DNA from: an uncultured Erysipelothrix sp. | GTDB taxonomy: Bacteria > Bacillota_I > Bacilli_A > Erysipelotrichales > Erysipelotrichaceae | Assembly (NCBI GenBank): GCA_947631935.1 | Contig: CANRNG010000006.1 | Span: 1-44,034 of the forward strand | Length of the DNA stretch: 44,034 bases | Reading direction: 5' to 3' | Shown here: positions 6,864 through 16,062 of the stretch, piece by piece | Numbering within the stretch: position 1 is the stretch's first letter | How the letters are laid out: the number at the start of each line of letters is the position of its first letter | Made by a program: the position numbers and the translations under genes | The notes under the pieces: model-generated | The model's database searches: none | Seen by the model: the letters and a program-made list of their open reading frames with translations, nothing else | Told to the model about the DNA's origin: nothing

Positions 6864-9647
6864 ATGAACATAAATTACGATGATCCAAGGTTCGCAAAAC
6901 CTATAAATTGGATTCAAGAGAATATTTTACAAGAACATCCATATGAGTTTATTAAAAATGGTCGTGGAAATAGCCAAGAGGACTTACATTCGTTTTTAGA
7001 TTTTATGACAAAATATCAAGATTGGGACATAGAGGTTCCTGAGTGGATTGAACTAGTGGATAGAGAATTTAAAGATAGTGAAGAAAGAAAAGCGTTTAAA
7101 GAAATTCAAGATAAATCTATCATTGTTTCGATTGGTGAGGATAATGGTCTTTCAGCTTCAAAGCACAATCAAAGTTCATGGCAAAAGTATAGAAGATTGC
7201 TAGAGCGCAAAAATTTTGATAAATATACGATTGACTCAATAGAACGAGATAGTGAAAGTATCCTAAGAAAACTTAGCACAAATACACAAGATAGCGATTC
7301 TATAAAAGGTTTGGCTGTTGGTAGTGTTCAATCAGGAAAAACAACAAATATGGCAGCTTTAATGGCTATGGCGGCTGATGTAGGATGGAATGTATTTATA
7401 GTGTTTTCAGGAACTATTGATAACTTAAGAGTACAAACAGAAAGAAGGCTTTATAACGAGCTTGCTTCGACAAACGGCAATGTTAATTGGGAGTTGATTG
7501 AAAAGTCTTCAATGGATGCGGCTAGCGCTAGGACTCCTCAAAATTTAGATTTTAATAACAATCAATATTTGATTGTTACTTTAAAACAAAAACAAAGACT
7601 TAAAAGGTTATATAAATGGCTTATATCTGACAAAGCAAAAGCCAATCAAATGCGAATACTGATAATAGATGATGAAGCAGACCAAGCGAGTGTAAATACA
7701 AGTGATTTAACTAAGGCTGAAAGAAATGCGATCAATAGAGAAATTGTTCGGCTTGTAAACAATGAAAATGACACTCAATTTAAATCTGTAAACTATATTG
7801 GGTATACCGCAACCCCTTATGCGAATGTTTTGAGTGAAAGTGCAGATGAATCACTTTATCCAAAAGATTTTATTGCTGTTTTAGAACAATCACGCAATTA
7901 TATTGGTCCAAGCCAAATTTTCGGAGTGGAGGGCGAGGACAATTATCCGGGAATGGATATTGTTAATGAAATTAATAAGATAAATCATTTAGAATTCAAC
8001 CAAATTGGAGATATTCATTTAGGTAAAGGAAATGATTTACCGAGGGCACTCAAAGAGTCAATCGCGTATTTTATTGCGGCATCAGCCTCGTTAAGGTTAC
8101 ACCGATTTGAAAGTCCAGTTAGCATGTTAATCCATACAAGTATTAAACAAGCACATCATGACAATGTAGGTAAGTTGATTCAAAATTGGTTGTCAAATGA
8201 AACTGAAGAAGTCCTAGAAATTTCTGAAAGAGTATGGAAAGAACAACATTCAAAGTTTACAATAGATCATTTTAAAGAAAGTGCAAGATTGTATTCTCAT
8301 AATATTGATACAACCAAAAAACCTCACAAATTCTCGGAGTTAGTTAACGAAGTTAGAAGTATCCTAAAAGATGTATCTCCGATAACTAGTATTGAAAAAG
8401 GGGAATATAGTTATCATGATGGATTGCATATTAGTATCGATAACAGTGCTTACAATAAAATTATAAATGAAGATGAAGTATACCGTTTACTTTACCCAAC
8501 CGATGAAGCGGTTCGAAATAAAACTCCGATATTTTTAGTTGTTGGCGGAGCAACACTTTCGAGAGGGCTTACTTTAGAAGGATTAATTTCTACGTACTTT
8601 GTTAGAAACTCAGGCCAGGCTGATACCCTTATGCAAATGGGAAGATGGTTTGGGTTTAGAATCGGGTATGAATTATATCCTAGAATTTGGATGAGTAGTA
8701 GCTCTATAGATCAATTTTCATATTTAGCGGACCTAGACTTTTCACTTAGAAAAGAAATAAAAGAACACAATGTACTAGGTTATACACCTAAGGATGTAGG
8801 GATTAAAGTAAAAACATCACCGAAAGCTATTAGATTAAAAGTTACCTCAGATAATAAAAGTCGAGGTAAAATCGAAAGTGATTTTGATTTTACAGGAGCA
8901 AGTATTCAATCAACTATTTTCATGAATGATGACGAAGTAATGGAAAGTAACTTGCAGCTATTAACTAATTTTATAGATGATTTGGGCTCTCCTAAAATTA
9001 TTCAAAGGGAAGGTATGAATTCTGTATATTGGGAAAATGTCGAATTCAATTTATTTAAGGACTATCTTCATAAGCTAAAATTTAGTGAACGATTCAGAAT
9101 GGGAAATAATATGGAAGCCTTTATTAACTGGGTTGATGATATGACTGAAAAAAGATTACTTGAAAATTGGAATGTAATTGCAGTTGGTAAAGGTGAAATT
9201 AACAGTCCTGAAAATAATTGGCACCAAAAACATTTTTCGTGGAATACAATCCAACGTTCAAAAGTTAAAGAAGCTCGTGTTGACGATATTAGAATTCAAT
9301 CATTAAGGGCTCCTTTGGATTTGTACAGAGATATTGATATATCAAAAATAGAAGAGTTAGATCTAATTGAAATGGTAAAGGGTGGTCATTCTTCGAACTA
9401 TATGGAAGTGAGAAGAAGACTTGGACTGTTAAAAACACCTCAAATAATGTTATATCGAATTGACAAAAACTCTAAAAATAGTACAAGCTCTAAAACTAGA
9501 GAAGACCTCAATACAAAATATGATTTAGCTGGTATTTATATTTCAATTCCTGGAGGAGTTAAAGGTCAAAATTATGTTACACACTTAACCATTAAAATTG
9601 ATGCCAATGACAAATTAATTGCAGAGTACGATATAGGGGATGATTAA
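6864..9647 (+). CDS. Z1 domain-containing superfamily II ATPase/helicase-like protein of restriction-modification-type system
   Basis: Walker A VGSVQSGKTTN; Walker B RILIIDDEADQAS; motif III YIGYTATPYANV; Z1-type GGATLSRGLTLEGLISTYFVRNSGQADTLMQMGRWFGFR. Confidence 0.92.
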   Translation: MNINYDDPRFAKPINWIQENILQEHPYEFIKNGRGNSQEDLHSFLDFMTKYQDWDIEVPEWIELVDREFKDSEERKAFKEIQDKSIIVSIGEDNGLSASKHNQSSWQKYRRLLERKNFDKYTIDSIERDSESILRKLSTNTQDSDSIKGLAVGSVQSGKTTNMAALMAMAADVGWNVFIVFSGTIDNLRVQTERRLYNELASTNGNVNWELIEKSSMDAASARTPQNLDFNNNQYLIVTLKQKQRLKRLYKWLISDKAKANQMRILIIDDEADQASVNTSDLTKAERNAINREIVRLVNNENDTQFKSVNYIGYTATPYANVLSESADESLYPKDFIAVLEQSRNYIGPSQIFGVEGEDNYPGMDIVNEINKINHLEFNQIGDIHLGKGNDLPRALKESIAYFIAASASLRLHRFESPVSMLIHTSIKQAHHDNVGKLIQNWLSNETEEVLEISERVWKEQHSKFTIDHFKESARLYSHNIDTTKKPHKFSELVNEVRSILKDVSPITSIEKGEYSYHDGLHISIDNSAYNKIINEDEVYRLLYPTDEAVRNKTPIFLVVGGATLSRGLTLEGLISTYFVRNSGQADTLMQMGRWFGFRIGYELYPRIWMSSSSIDQFSYLADLDFSLRKEIKEHNVLGYTPKDVGIKVKTSPKAIRLKVTSDNKSRGKIESDFDFTGASIQSTIFMNDDEVMESNLQLLTNFIDDLGSPKIIQREGMNSVYWENVEFNLFKDYLHKLKFSERFRMGNNMEAFINWVDDMTEKRLLENWNVIAVGKGEINSPENNWHQKHFSWNTIQRSKVKEARVDDIRIQSLRAPLDLYRDIDISKIEELDLIEMVKGGHSSNYMEVRRRLGLLKTPQIMLYRIDKNSKNSTSSKTREDLNTKYDLAGIYISIPGGVKGQNYVTHLTIKIDANDKLIAEYDIGDD

Positions 9648-9650
9648 TAT

Positions 9651-11714
9651 ATGTTAAATATAGAAATATTAGAAGTTGGAAAAAATGTTACGACTGGAAG
9701 TGGTGTGTTAAAAGTATTACAAAACTCTCACAGCCCTATTGCAGATTTATTTGTTAGAGAATCAATTCAAAACTCGTTGGATGCAGGAAACGAGCAAGGA
9801 AGCTTTGTTAATGTACGTTTTATAGTGGATAATTTTAACAACCATGACTTTTCTGACAATTTAGAAAAAATAGGTCCGATACTTAAAGAAAAATATAAAA
9901 AAGAAGAAAGTTTTTTGGCGATTAGAGATTCCGGGACAATAGGACTAACAGGTCCATTATCACATGATGATATGAATGGCCAAAATTTCGGGAACTTATT
10001 AAAATTGGTCTATGATCTCGCTAAACCACAAGAAAAACAAGGGGCTGGAGGTTCTTGGGGTTATGGTAAAACTATTTTCTATAGAATGGGAATCGGGCTC
10101 GTGATATACTACTCACGTATTAAATTACCGTCAGGAAAATACCAAGAAAGATTGGCTGTAGCGATGGTAGAAGATGAAGGTTTAGATGATGCAATAATAC
10201 CTCCATATAAAGGTGATACTCGGAGTGGTGTAGCTTGGTGGGGAGAAAGAACTACAACCAACAGTACTGAACCAATCACCGACAGTGAAGAGATAGAAAA
10301 AATACTAAGTATTTTTAATTTAGAAACATACTATGGTAAGGAAACTGGTACAACAGTTATTATTCCTTATATTAATGAGAAAAAAATTCTCCAACATAAC
10401 GAAATAGAAGCAAAGAACGGTAAAACTACTTCTACTATATATGATAGTTTGATTGATTACTTAAAAATTTCTGTGCAAAGATGGTATGCACCACGATTAA
10501 ACAATCATCAGTACAGCTATAACAAAAAGAAGTATTTGCGTGTAAAATTTAATAATGATGACTTAGATTCGCACGATCAAGATCCGTACTTTAGAGTATT
10601 ACTTGATATGTACAATTATGCAATCACCGATAATGAAAAAGCTATTAGTTATATCGATGATCGTAAGAAACTATTGAGGGAGACAATCTTTATCAATTCT
10701 TCAAGCGATGCAGCGCTAGACGAGAGAAATGTTGGTACATTAGTTTTCGGTGTATTCAACTATCAAGAATTGGGAATGTCTAGATCAAACTCACCACTTA
10801 ACCCTCATTTTTTATCAAATATAGAATTAACAGCTAATGACATTAATTCTACAATTGTAACTTTTTGTAGACAACCAGGTATGCTTGTAGATTACGTAGA
10901 TAAAGGGGATTGGGCGCATAACCTTCCTTCAAAAAATGAGGGTGAATATATAATCGCTTTATTTGTTTTGAATTCTAACAATAAAATTAGGTTTAATAAT
11001 GATAAATATGTTCCATTAGAAGAATATATTCGAAAAGGAGAAGAAGCTGATCACATTAGATGGGAAGATCATCAATCATATGGTGTTAATCCGAAAATAG
11101 TATCTAGAATTCAAAGTAATGTTATATCTAAATTGAGGCAAGCTTTTGATGAATTAGTTAAAGAAAAACCAATGGACAACGACAGTCGATTGTCTAGAAG
11201 AGCGGGCGATCTTATTCTGCCTGAAAATAACTTTGGTAATAAGGCAAGAAAAATACCAACGAAAAAAAGAGAAAATGCGGGATTATCAAGAAATACAAGT
11301 CATTGTAAAACAACTATTTTTAATGACAAAATAAAGTATAAAAAAGATGGTATAGAAATACCAATTCAATTTCAAGTTCTGAATAGTAACTTAAAAACCA
11401 TTTATGTTGACTTAGAAATAAAACAAGAATCGAGTAGCCTATCTATAGACAAGTTGGAAAAAGAAATTGATAAACCAAGCCCAATTTCAATTGGAAAGCT
11501 AAATTTAGTAAGCAATGACTCAACTTATATCTTCGATGAAAAAAACATTGATAAAGAAATTTCACTTTCTCGAACAAATTTCGGAACTGTATATCAAGTG
11601 CACCTATCCAAAAGTTTTAGTGTTGGTGAAATTTTATTAGGAACGATTTTTATTAGCGGAACATCCAAAGAATTTGTGCCGGTATTAAGGCTAAAATCAG
11701 CAAAGGGGGAATAA
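9651..11714 (+). CDS. GHKL-type (Hsp90/MutL/MORC-like, paraMORC) ATPase
   Basis: N-box FVRESIQNSLDAG; G1 box FLAIRDSGTIGLTGPL; G2 box GAGGSWGYGKTIFYRMG. Confidence 0.9.
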   Translation: MLNIEILEVGKNVTTGSGVLKVLQNSHSPIADLFVRESIQNSLDAGNEQGSFVNVRFIVDNFNNHDFSDNLEKIGPILKEKYKKEESFLAIRDSGTIGLTGPLSHDDMNGQNFGNLLKLVYDLAKPQEKQGAGGSWGYGKTIFYRMGIGLVIYYSRIKLPSGKYQERLAVAMVEDEGLDDAIIPPYKGDTRSGVAWWGERTTTNSTEPITDSEEIEKILSIFNLETYYGKETGTTVIIPYINEKKILQHNEIEAKNGKTTSTIYDSLIDYLKISVQRWYAPRLNNHQYSYNKKKYLRVKFNNDDLDSHDQDPYFRVLLDMYNYAITDNEKAISYIDDRKKLLRETIFINSSSDAALDERNVGTLVFGVFNYQELGMSRSNSPLNPHFLSNIELTANDINSTIVTFCRQPGMLVDYVDKGDWAHNLPSKNEGEYIIALFVLNSNNKIRFNNDKYVPLEEYIRKGEEADHIRWEDHQSYGVNPKIVSRIQSNVISKLRQAFDELVKEKPMDNDSRLSRRAGDLILPENNFGNKARKIPTKKRENAGLSRNTSHCKTTIFNDKIKYKKDGIEIPIQFQVLNSNLKTIYVDLEIKQESSSLSIDKLEKEIDKPSPISIGKLNLVSNDSTYIFDEKNIDKEISLSRTNFGTVYQVHLSKSFSVGEILLGTIFISGTSKEFVPVLRLKSAKGE

Positions 11715-11717
11715 AAC

Positions 11718-12656
11718 ATGAAAATTGATTTACCACTTTATCCGGTATTGAATGAAGAATTATTGGAATTAATTGATGTAAATTTAGAGAATATAGAATT
11801 TAAATTTCATAAAAAAATTAAGGTTAAAAATAGAGAAACAATATCTATTGAAAAAATCGAAGTAGAGGATAATCTATCAAGTGTAATTGAAATCAATGGT
11901 CCGTCAGTGACTTGGGATGTTGCATATGATAATTTAATAATTAATCAGAAACTTTATATTAAAAACCCGAAATTGTTGTTTGGGGATTATGGACTTGCTG
12001 AGAGCGGTGCAAAAATAGGTATAGGATTTGTTTGGTATTCAAGAGAGTCTAAACAAAGGGGTGCAAAACATATATCTAGCTTTTCATCAAATGATTCGGT
12101 AATAAGTGAAGCATTTGAAGTGTCTTTTGAACCTGGTCAATTACGTGGTAATTTACACTACGAAATAATCTTGTTTATTGATGAAATTGATGAATCCCGT
12201 AGTAGTTATCTTGCGAATGAGTATGGTACTGTTCTAGGTAATATTTATAGTGTGGAGTTAGTACTAGAAGGAAACTCTTCATCATTTCCTATTGTTTCGA
12301 TAGAGGATGATAATCAACCATTGTGGACCTTATATTGTAATTGGGGAGACCTTTCGGATCTGTTCGAAGACAGTGTTAGGTTGAGGTTAAATTTTAATCA
12401 TAAAGATTATGCACTTTTAAATGTTGAATCCAAAAAATACAATGATGAATTTTTTAAACAAATAATGATTAATGTTGTAGCAATAATAATTCAAACTGCC
12501 TTTGATAAGAACGAAATAGAACTCGTTGAAGAGACAGAATATTTTCAACCTGGAACCATGGGGTCTTTAATAAAGTATTATTTGGAAACTCACCAAGTTA
12601 AGTATGATACCCCCACGGACATCTTTTCTTCTGTTATGCGAAGTATCTGGAGGTAA
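11718..12656 (+). CDS. Uncharacterised protein of Z1/GHKL cluster
   Basis: 312-aa ORF directly downstream of the GHKL ATPase (3-nt gap), good RBS (AAAGGGGG), no recognisable catalytic motif. Confidence 0.85.
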   Translation: MKIDLPLYPVLNEELLELIDVNLENIEFKFHKKIKVKNRETISIEKIEVEDNLSSVIEINGPSVTWDVAYDNLIINQKLYIKNPKLLFGDYGLAESGAKIGIGFVWYSRESKQRGAKHISSFSSNDSVISEAFEVSFEPGQLRGNLHYEIILFIDEIDESRSSYLANEYGTVLGNIYSVELVLEGNSSSFPIVSIEDDNQPLWTLYCNWGDLSDLFEDSVRLRLNFNHKDYALLNVESKKYNDEFFKQIMINVVAIIIQTAFDKNEIELVEETEYFQPGTMGSLIKYYLETHQVKYDTPTDIFSSVMRSIWR

Positions 12657-12660
12657 TTAC

Positions 12661-13422
12661 ATGAACTTTAAATATATGTCAAAAATTGAAGCTGAGAAAG
12701 CTATGACTGAAGCAAAAGGTGATACAAAAAAATTACAAGCATTAAATAATAGTGAGTTTTATGAAAGACTAAGAAAAGAACTTCAACTTAGAAGTAGAAC
12801 TATTAAGTATAAATATTTTGGAGACCGAGGGGATATAAGTAAAAAACCAAAAATACAAGGATACAAATATGATTTACTATTTGGACTTGAACTATATGAA
12901 GTACTTACAAGTGAAGTAGAATTTAAAATTTCACTTCGAGAAGCATCTAATCCTGAATTTTGGATATACTTGTCAGTTGTTGGTATTCCTGATATTATAT
13001 CAGAAAGATGGGAAGGTCATAACTCGACTAGATTCTATTCCCAAAACACTAGAAATTGGCTCTATACATTATGGTGGTATATTCATTTGTCGTGGCAAGG
13101 AAGTATCGCTGATACAAAAAAAATAATTGAGAAAAACTCAACCGATACAATTTTAAACTTAGTAGAAAGAACATCACCAAAAGGATATAATATAAAATTA
13201 TATAGAACCTTAATGCATGAGTATTCTAAAATAAATAAGGCGTCTATCAAAAATAAAGGAAGAGATATTTTTAGAACGATTCAAGTAACGAACACTTCAC
13301 TAATTCAAACGATTGAACCTTCTTTGTTTAAGGGTGGAGAAATTACATATGTTAAGAAGCTGTTTAAATTAATAAATCTAGTAGAAGTAAATGGTGAATA
13401 TGTTGAAAAGGAGGAAGAATAA
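12661..13422 (+). CDS. Uncharacterised protein (DUF6339-like) of Z1/GHKL cluster
   Basis: ATG 12661 with RBS TGGAGG; ...NTRNWLYTLWWYIHLSWQGSIADTK... as I recall from DUF6339 proteins. The ORF-track start (12604) overlaps the previous gene. Confidence 0.75.
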   Translation: MNFKYMSKIEAEKAMTEAKGDTKKLQALNNSEFYERLRKELQLRSRTIKYKYFGDRGDISKKPKIQGYKYDLLFGLELYEVLTSEVEFKISLREASNPEFWIYLSVVGIPDIISERWEGHNSTRFYSQNTRNWLYTLWWYIHLSWQGSIADTKKIIEKNSTDTILNLVERTSPKGYNIKLYRTLMHEYSKINKASIKNKGRDIFRTIQVTNTSLIQTIEPSLFKGGEITYVKKLFKLINLVEVNGEYVEKEEE

Positions 13423-14336
13423 TGACCGAATTACTTAATGAAATTATTGAACACTTTATGACTTTTAAGATGGGTGCAAGACCTTTAGAAGGTTTTGATA
13501 AACAAAAATTAACCATCACTCTAAAACATCCTGAGTATTACGGAGTCGGAATTTTAAATGTTAATAATGTTCAGGTCAACGAAAAATTTGCAAATGTAAG
13601 ACTAGAAAATAAAACATTTAATATTAATGGTGAAGAAAACCCTTTCTTAGTCTTATCAAGCACATTATATGAGCATAAATCAAGTTTTGCGCGTCTTTGT
13701 GAAGAATTTTGTAATTTAGGTAAGGATGATTTCAATCGCAACTTAATCACGACCGAGCCCATCAAATGGTGGGAAAAATGGAAAGACTTACTAGGAAATG
13801 TAAGTACTAATAAAACTCCGTATTCTGTAATTGGTGAGCTATTGATTTATAAACAAGAGTTAGAAAAAAAACATGAAAATGTTACATGGGAAGGACCAAA
13901 AGCAAAAAACCATGATATCGAGGGTGATGAGTATCATATAGAAGTTAAGTCAACATTACTACAATATGCCAATGAGGTCACTATTTCTAGTCAATTCCAG
14001 CTGGATGGGAATTATGACTTATATTTAGTCTTACTTAAGATGCAAGAAAGCAGTGATGGTATCTCAATTAATAGCTTAGTTGATCAAATAATAAGTTATG
14101 GGGTGGATGTAGACGGTGTTGAAATAAAATTGGGTGCTTTGGGGATGGCGCATGGTAGTAACGTTAGAGAGAAAAAATTTAGAGTGGTAGAAGGACGAAA
14201 ATATAAAATTGACGAATCTTTCCCAGTTATTAATGCGGAGTCATTTAAAGGTGATCAAGTTCCGAGATATGTGAAAAAAATAAATTATACAATCGATCTT
14301 TCTTCGTTCGAGTATGATACAATTGAGTTTGACTAA
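13422..14336 (+). CDS. PD-(D/E)XK motif protein (DUF4420-like), putative restriction endonuclease
   Basis: HDIEGDEYHIEVKST (PD-(D/E)XK-like D...EVK signature); start overlaps the stop of the upstream gene. Confidence 0.85.
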   Translation: MTELLNEIIEHFMTFKMGARPLEGFDKQKLTITLKHPEYYGVGILNVNNVQVNEKFANVRLENKTFNINGEENPFLVLSSTLYEHKSSFARLCEEFCNLGKDDFNRNLITTEPIKWWEKWKDLLGNVSTNKTPYSVIGELLIYKQELEKKHENVTWEGPKAKNHDIEGDEYHIEVKSTLLQYANEVTISSQFQLDGNYDLYLVLLKMQESSDGISINSLVDQIISYGVDVDGVEIKLGALGMAHGSNVREKKFRVVEGRKYKIDESFPVINAESFKGDQVPRYVKKINYTIDLSSFEYDTIEFD

Positions 14337-14356
14337 TTAACGAATGGAGGATTATT

Positions 14357-15625
14357 GTGTTAAAAATTGTTGAGACATTCTCGGGAATTGGAAGTCAGGC
14401 AAAAGCTCTAAAAAACATAGGAATAGAATTTGAGGTACTAAATACTGTCGATTGGGATATAAATGCAATCTACGCCTATGATATCTTACATAACGGAGCT
14501 CAAGACCTTTCCTTGGTAGATAAATATACTAAAGAAGAGTTAGTTGAAATATTGTCTCGATACAGTTTGTCCTCGAATGGTAAAAATCCAATGAGTAATG
14601 ATTCTCTTGCAAGAATGAGAGAAGAAACATTAAAAAGGTTGTATGCTGCAATAATTAGAACAAAAAATCTTGTCAATATTCAGGATGTAAAAGCTGAAGA
14701 TTTGCCTTTTGAAGTCGACTTACTAACGTATTCTTTTCCTTGCCAGGATCTTTCTATTAGCGGATTTTGGCATGGAAATGCTGGTGGAATAGATAGGAAT
14801 AGTAATAACAGGTCAAGTATGCTTTGGGAAGTTGAAAGAATTTTGTTAGAATTAAATGAAAATGGTCATTCTTTGCCTAAGTTTTTGTTAATGGAGAACG
14901 TGACATCAATTAGGTCTGAACGACATATTGAAAATTTTGATGAATGGCGAAATATTTTAGTTGATTTAGGTTACGAGAATAAAGTTTATGATTTGTGTGC
15001 CTACGATTTTGGTGTACCTCAAATGAGAAAAAGAACTTTCATGATTAGTGTTTTTGTAGGAAATAATAAACAAAAAAGAAAAGTTGCAAGTAAATTTCTA
15101 GAGGAAACAAATCTCGAAGTACACTCTAAAAATAACCGTAAAAATCCAAACATATCTGATTTTCTAAGATTAGATTACTCAATAGATAAATATAAAGAAG
15201 AAGCATTAATAAGCACACCAAATGCAACCCCTTCGAGAAAGAAAATTCGCGAAGAAAATCCAGTCATCGTAGAAAACGGGAAAGCATTGTTGGATAGTGT
15301 GAGAACAATAACGACAAAACAGGACAGACATCCAAATTCTGGTGTTATTAAACATAATTTACATGGAAAAAAGAAAGTTATATACGATGGAAAAGGCGAT
15401 AAAGCTGACTTTAGATATTTAACCCCTCGTGAATGTTTCCTTTTTATGGGCTTTAGTGAAGATGATTATGATAACCTTATCAACAATAATTTTGAGTCCC
15501 GAAGTTCAACTAATTTTCTTACAAAAGATAAATTAATAAAATTAGCTGGAAATAGTATAGTTGTTAATGTACTAGAGGCGGTGTTTAAAAATATGGCCGA
15601 ATTAAATAAACTAATAAATGATTAA
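14357..15625 (+). CDS. DNA (cytosine-5-)-methyltransferase
   Basis: Motif I ETFSGIGSQAKAL; motif IV SFPCQDLSISG; motif VI LMENV; motif VIII QMRKRTFMISV; motif IX/X LTPRECFLFMGF...LAGNSIVVNVLEAVF. GTG start with RBS TGGAGG. Confidence 0.96.
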   Translation: MLKIVETFSGIGSQAKALKNIGIEFEVLNTVDWDINAIYAYDILHNGAQDLSLVDKYTKEELVEILSRYSLSSNGKNPMSNDSLARMREETLKRLYAAIIRTKNLVNIQDVKAEDLPFEVDLLTYSFPCQDLSISGFWHGNAGGIDRNSNNRSSMLWEVERILLELNENGHSLPKFLLMENVTSIRSERHIENFDEWRNILVDLGYENKVYDLCAYDFGVPQMRKRTFMISVFVGNNKQKRKVASKFLEETNLEVHSKNNRKNPNISDFLRLDYSIDKYKEEALISTPNATPSRKKIREENPVIVENGKALLDSVRTITTKQDRHPNSGVIKHNLHGKKKVIYDGKGDKADFRYLTPRECFLFMGFSEDDYDNLINNNFESRSSTNFLTKDKLIKLAGNSIVVNVLEAVFKNMAELNKLIND

Positions 15626-15626
15626 A

Positions 15627-15662
15627 ATAGAGTAATGGAATTAATTCATTATTCTTTTTTTA
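15627..15662 (+). terminator. Probable terminator of R-M-like operon
   Basis: AGAGTAATG-gaattaatt-CATTATTCT followed by TTTTTTT. Confidence 0.6.
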
Positions 15663-15735
15663 ATATAGTTTATAGTTACTTTTAAATCCATGAAACATTG
15701 GTTATAATAGTGGTAGATTTGATGGAGGGTTAACT

Positions 15736-16062
15736 ATGCATGAAATTATAGAGCGCATTACAAAATTTAATAATGACAGAGACTGGGATCAATTTCATAG
15801 CCCTGAAAACTTAGCAAAGTCAATTGCTATTGAAGCAGGAGAATTGTTGGAAAATTTTCAATGGAATTCAGGTTATGATAAAGAAAAAGTAGTGGATGAG
15901 TTGGCCGATATTTTGATATATGCTCTTACTTTATCCAAGAAGATTGGAATTGATGCCAAAGAAATTATTATGAAGAAAATTGATTTCAATGAAGAGAGAT
16001 ATAATGTTAAGAATTCAAAAGGAAATAGCAAGAAGTATACGGAGTTTGTAGATGAAGATTAA
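15736..16062 (+). CDS. MazG-like nucleotide pyrophosphohydrolase
   Basis: AIEAGELLENFQW...VVDELADILIYALTLSKKIGID (ExxE...ExxD of the all-alpha NTP-PPase family). Own RBS GGAGGG. Confidence 0.9.
   Translation: MHEIIERITKFNNDRDWDQFHSPENLAKSIAIEAGELLENFQWNSGYDKEKVVDELADILIYALTLSKKIGIDAKEIIMKKIDFNEERYNVKNSKGNSKKYTEFVDED

Noticed and set aside
5623-15625. Assignment of the cluster to BREX, DISARM, Dnd or Type I R-M
   Set aside because: No PglZ, BrxC/BrxL, DrmA/DrmB, DndC/D or HsdR/S/M signatures; Z1 + GHKL + PD-(D/E)XK + 5mC MTase fits the paraMORC-type neighbourhood better.
15736-16062. MazG-like gene as part of a MazEF toxin-antitoxin system
   Set aside because: No MazE or MazF nearby; the partner is a GIY-YIG/helicase fusion, not an mRNA interferase.
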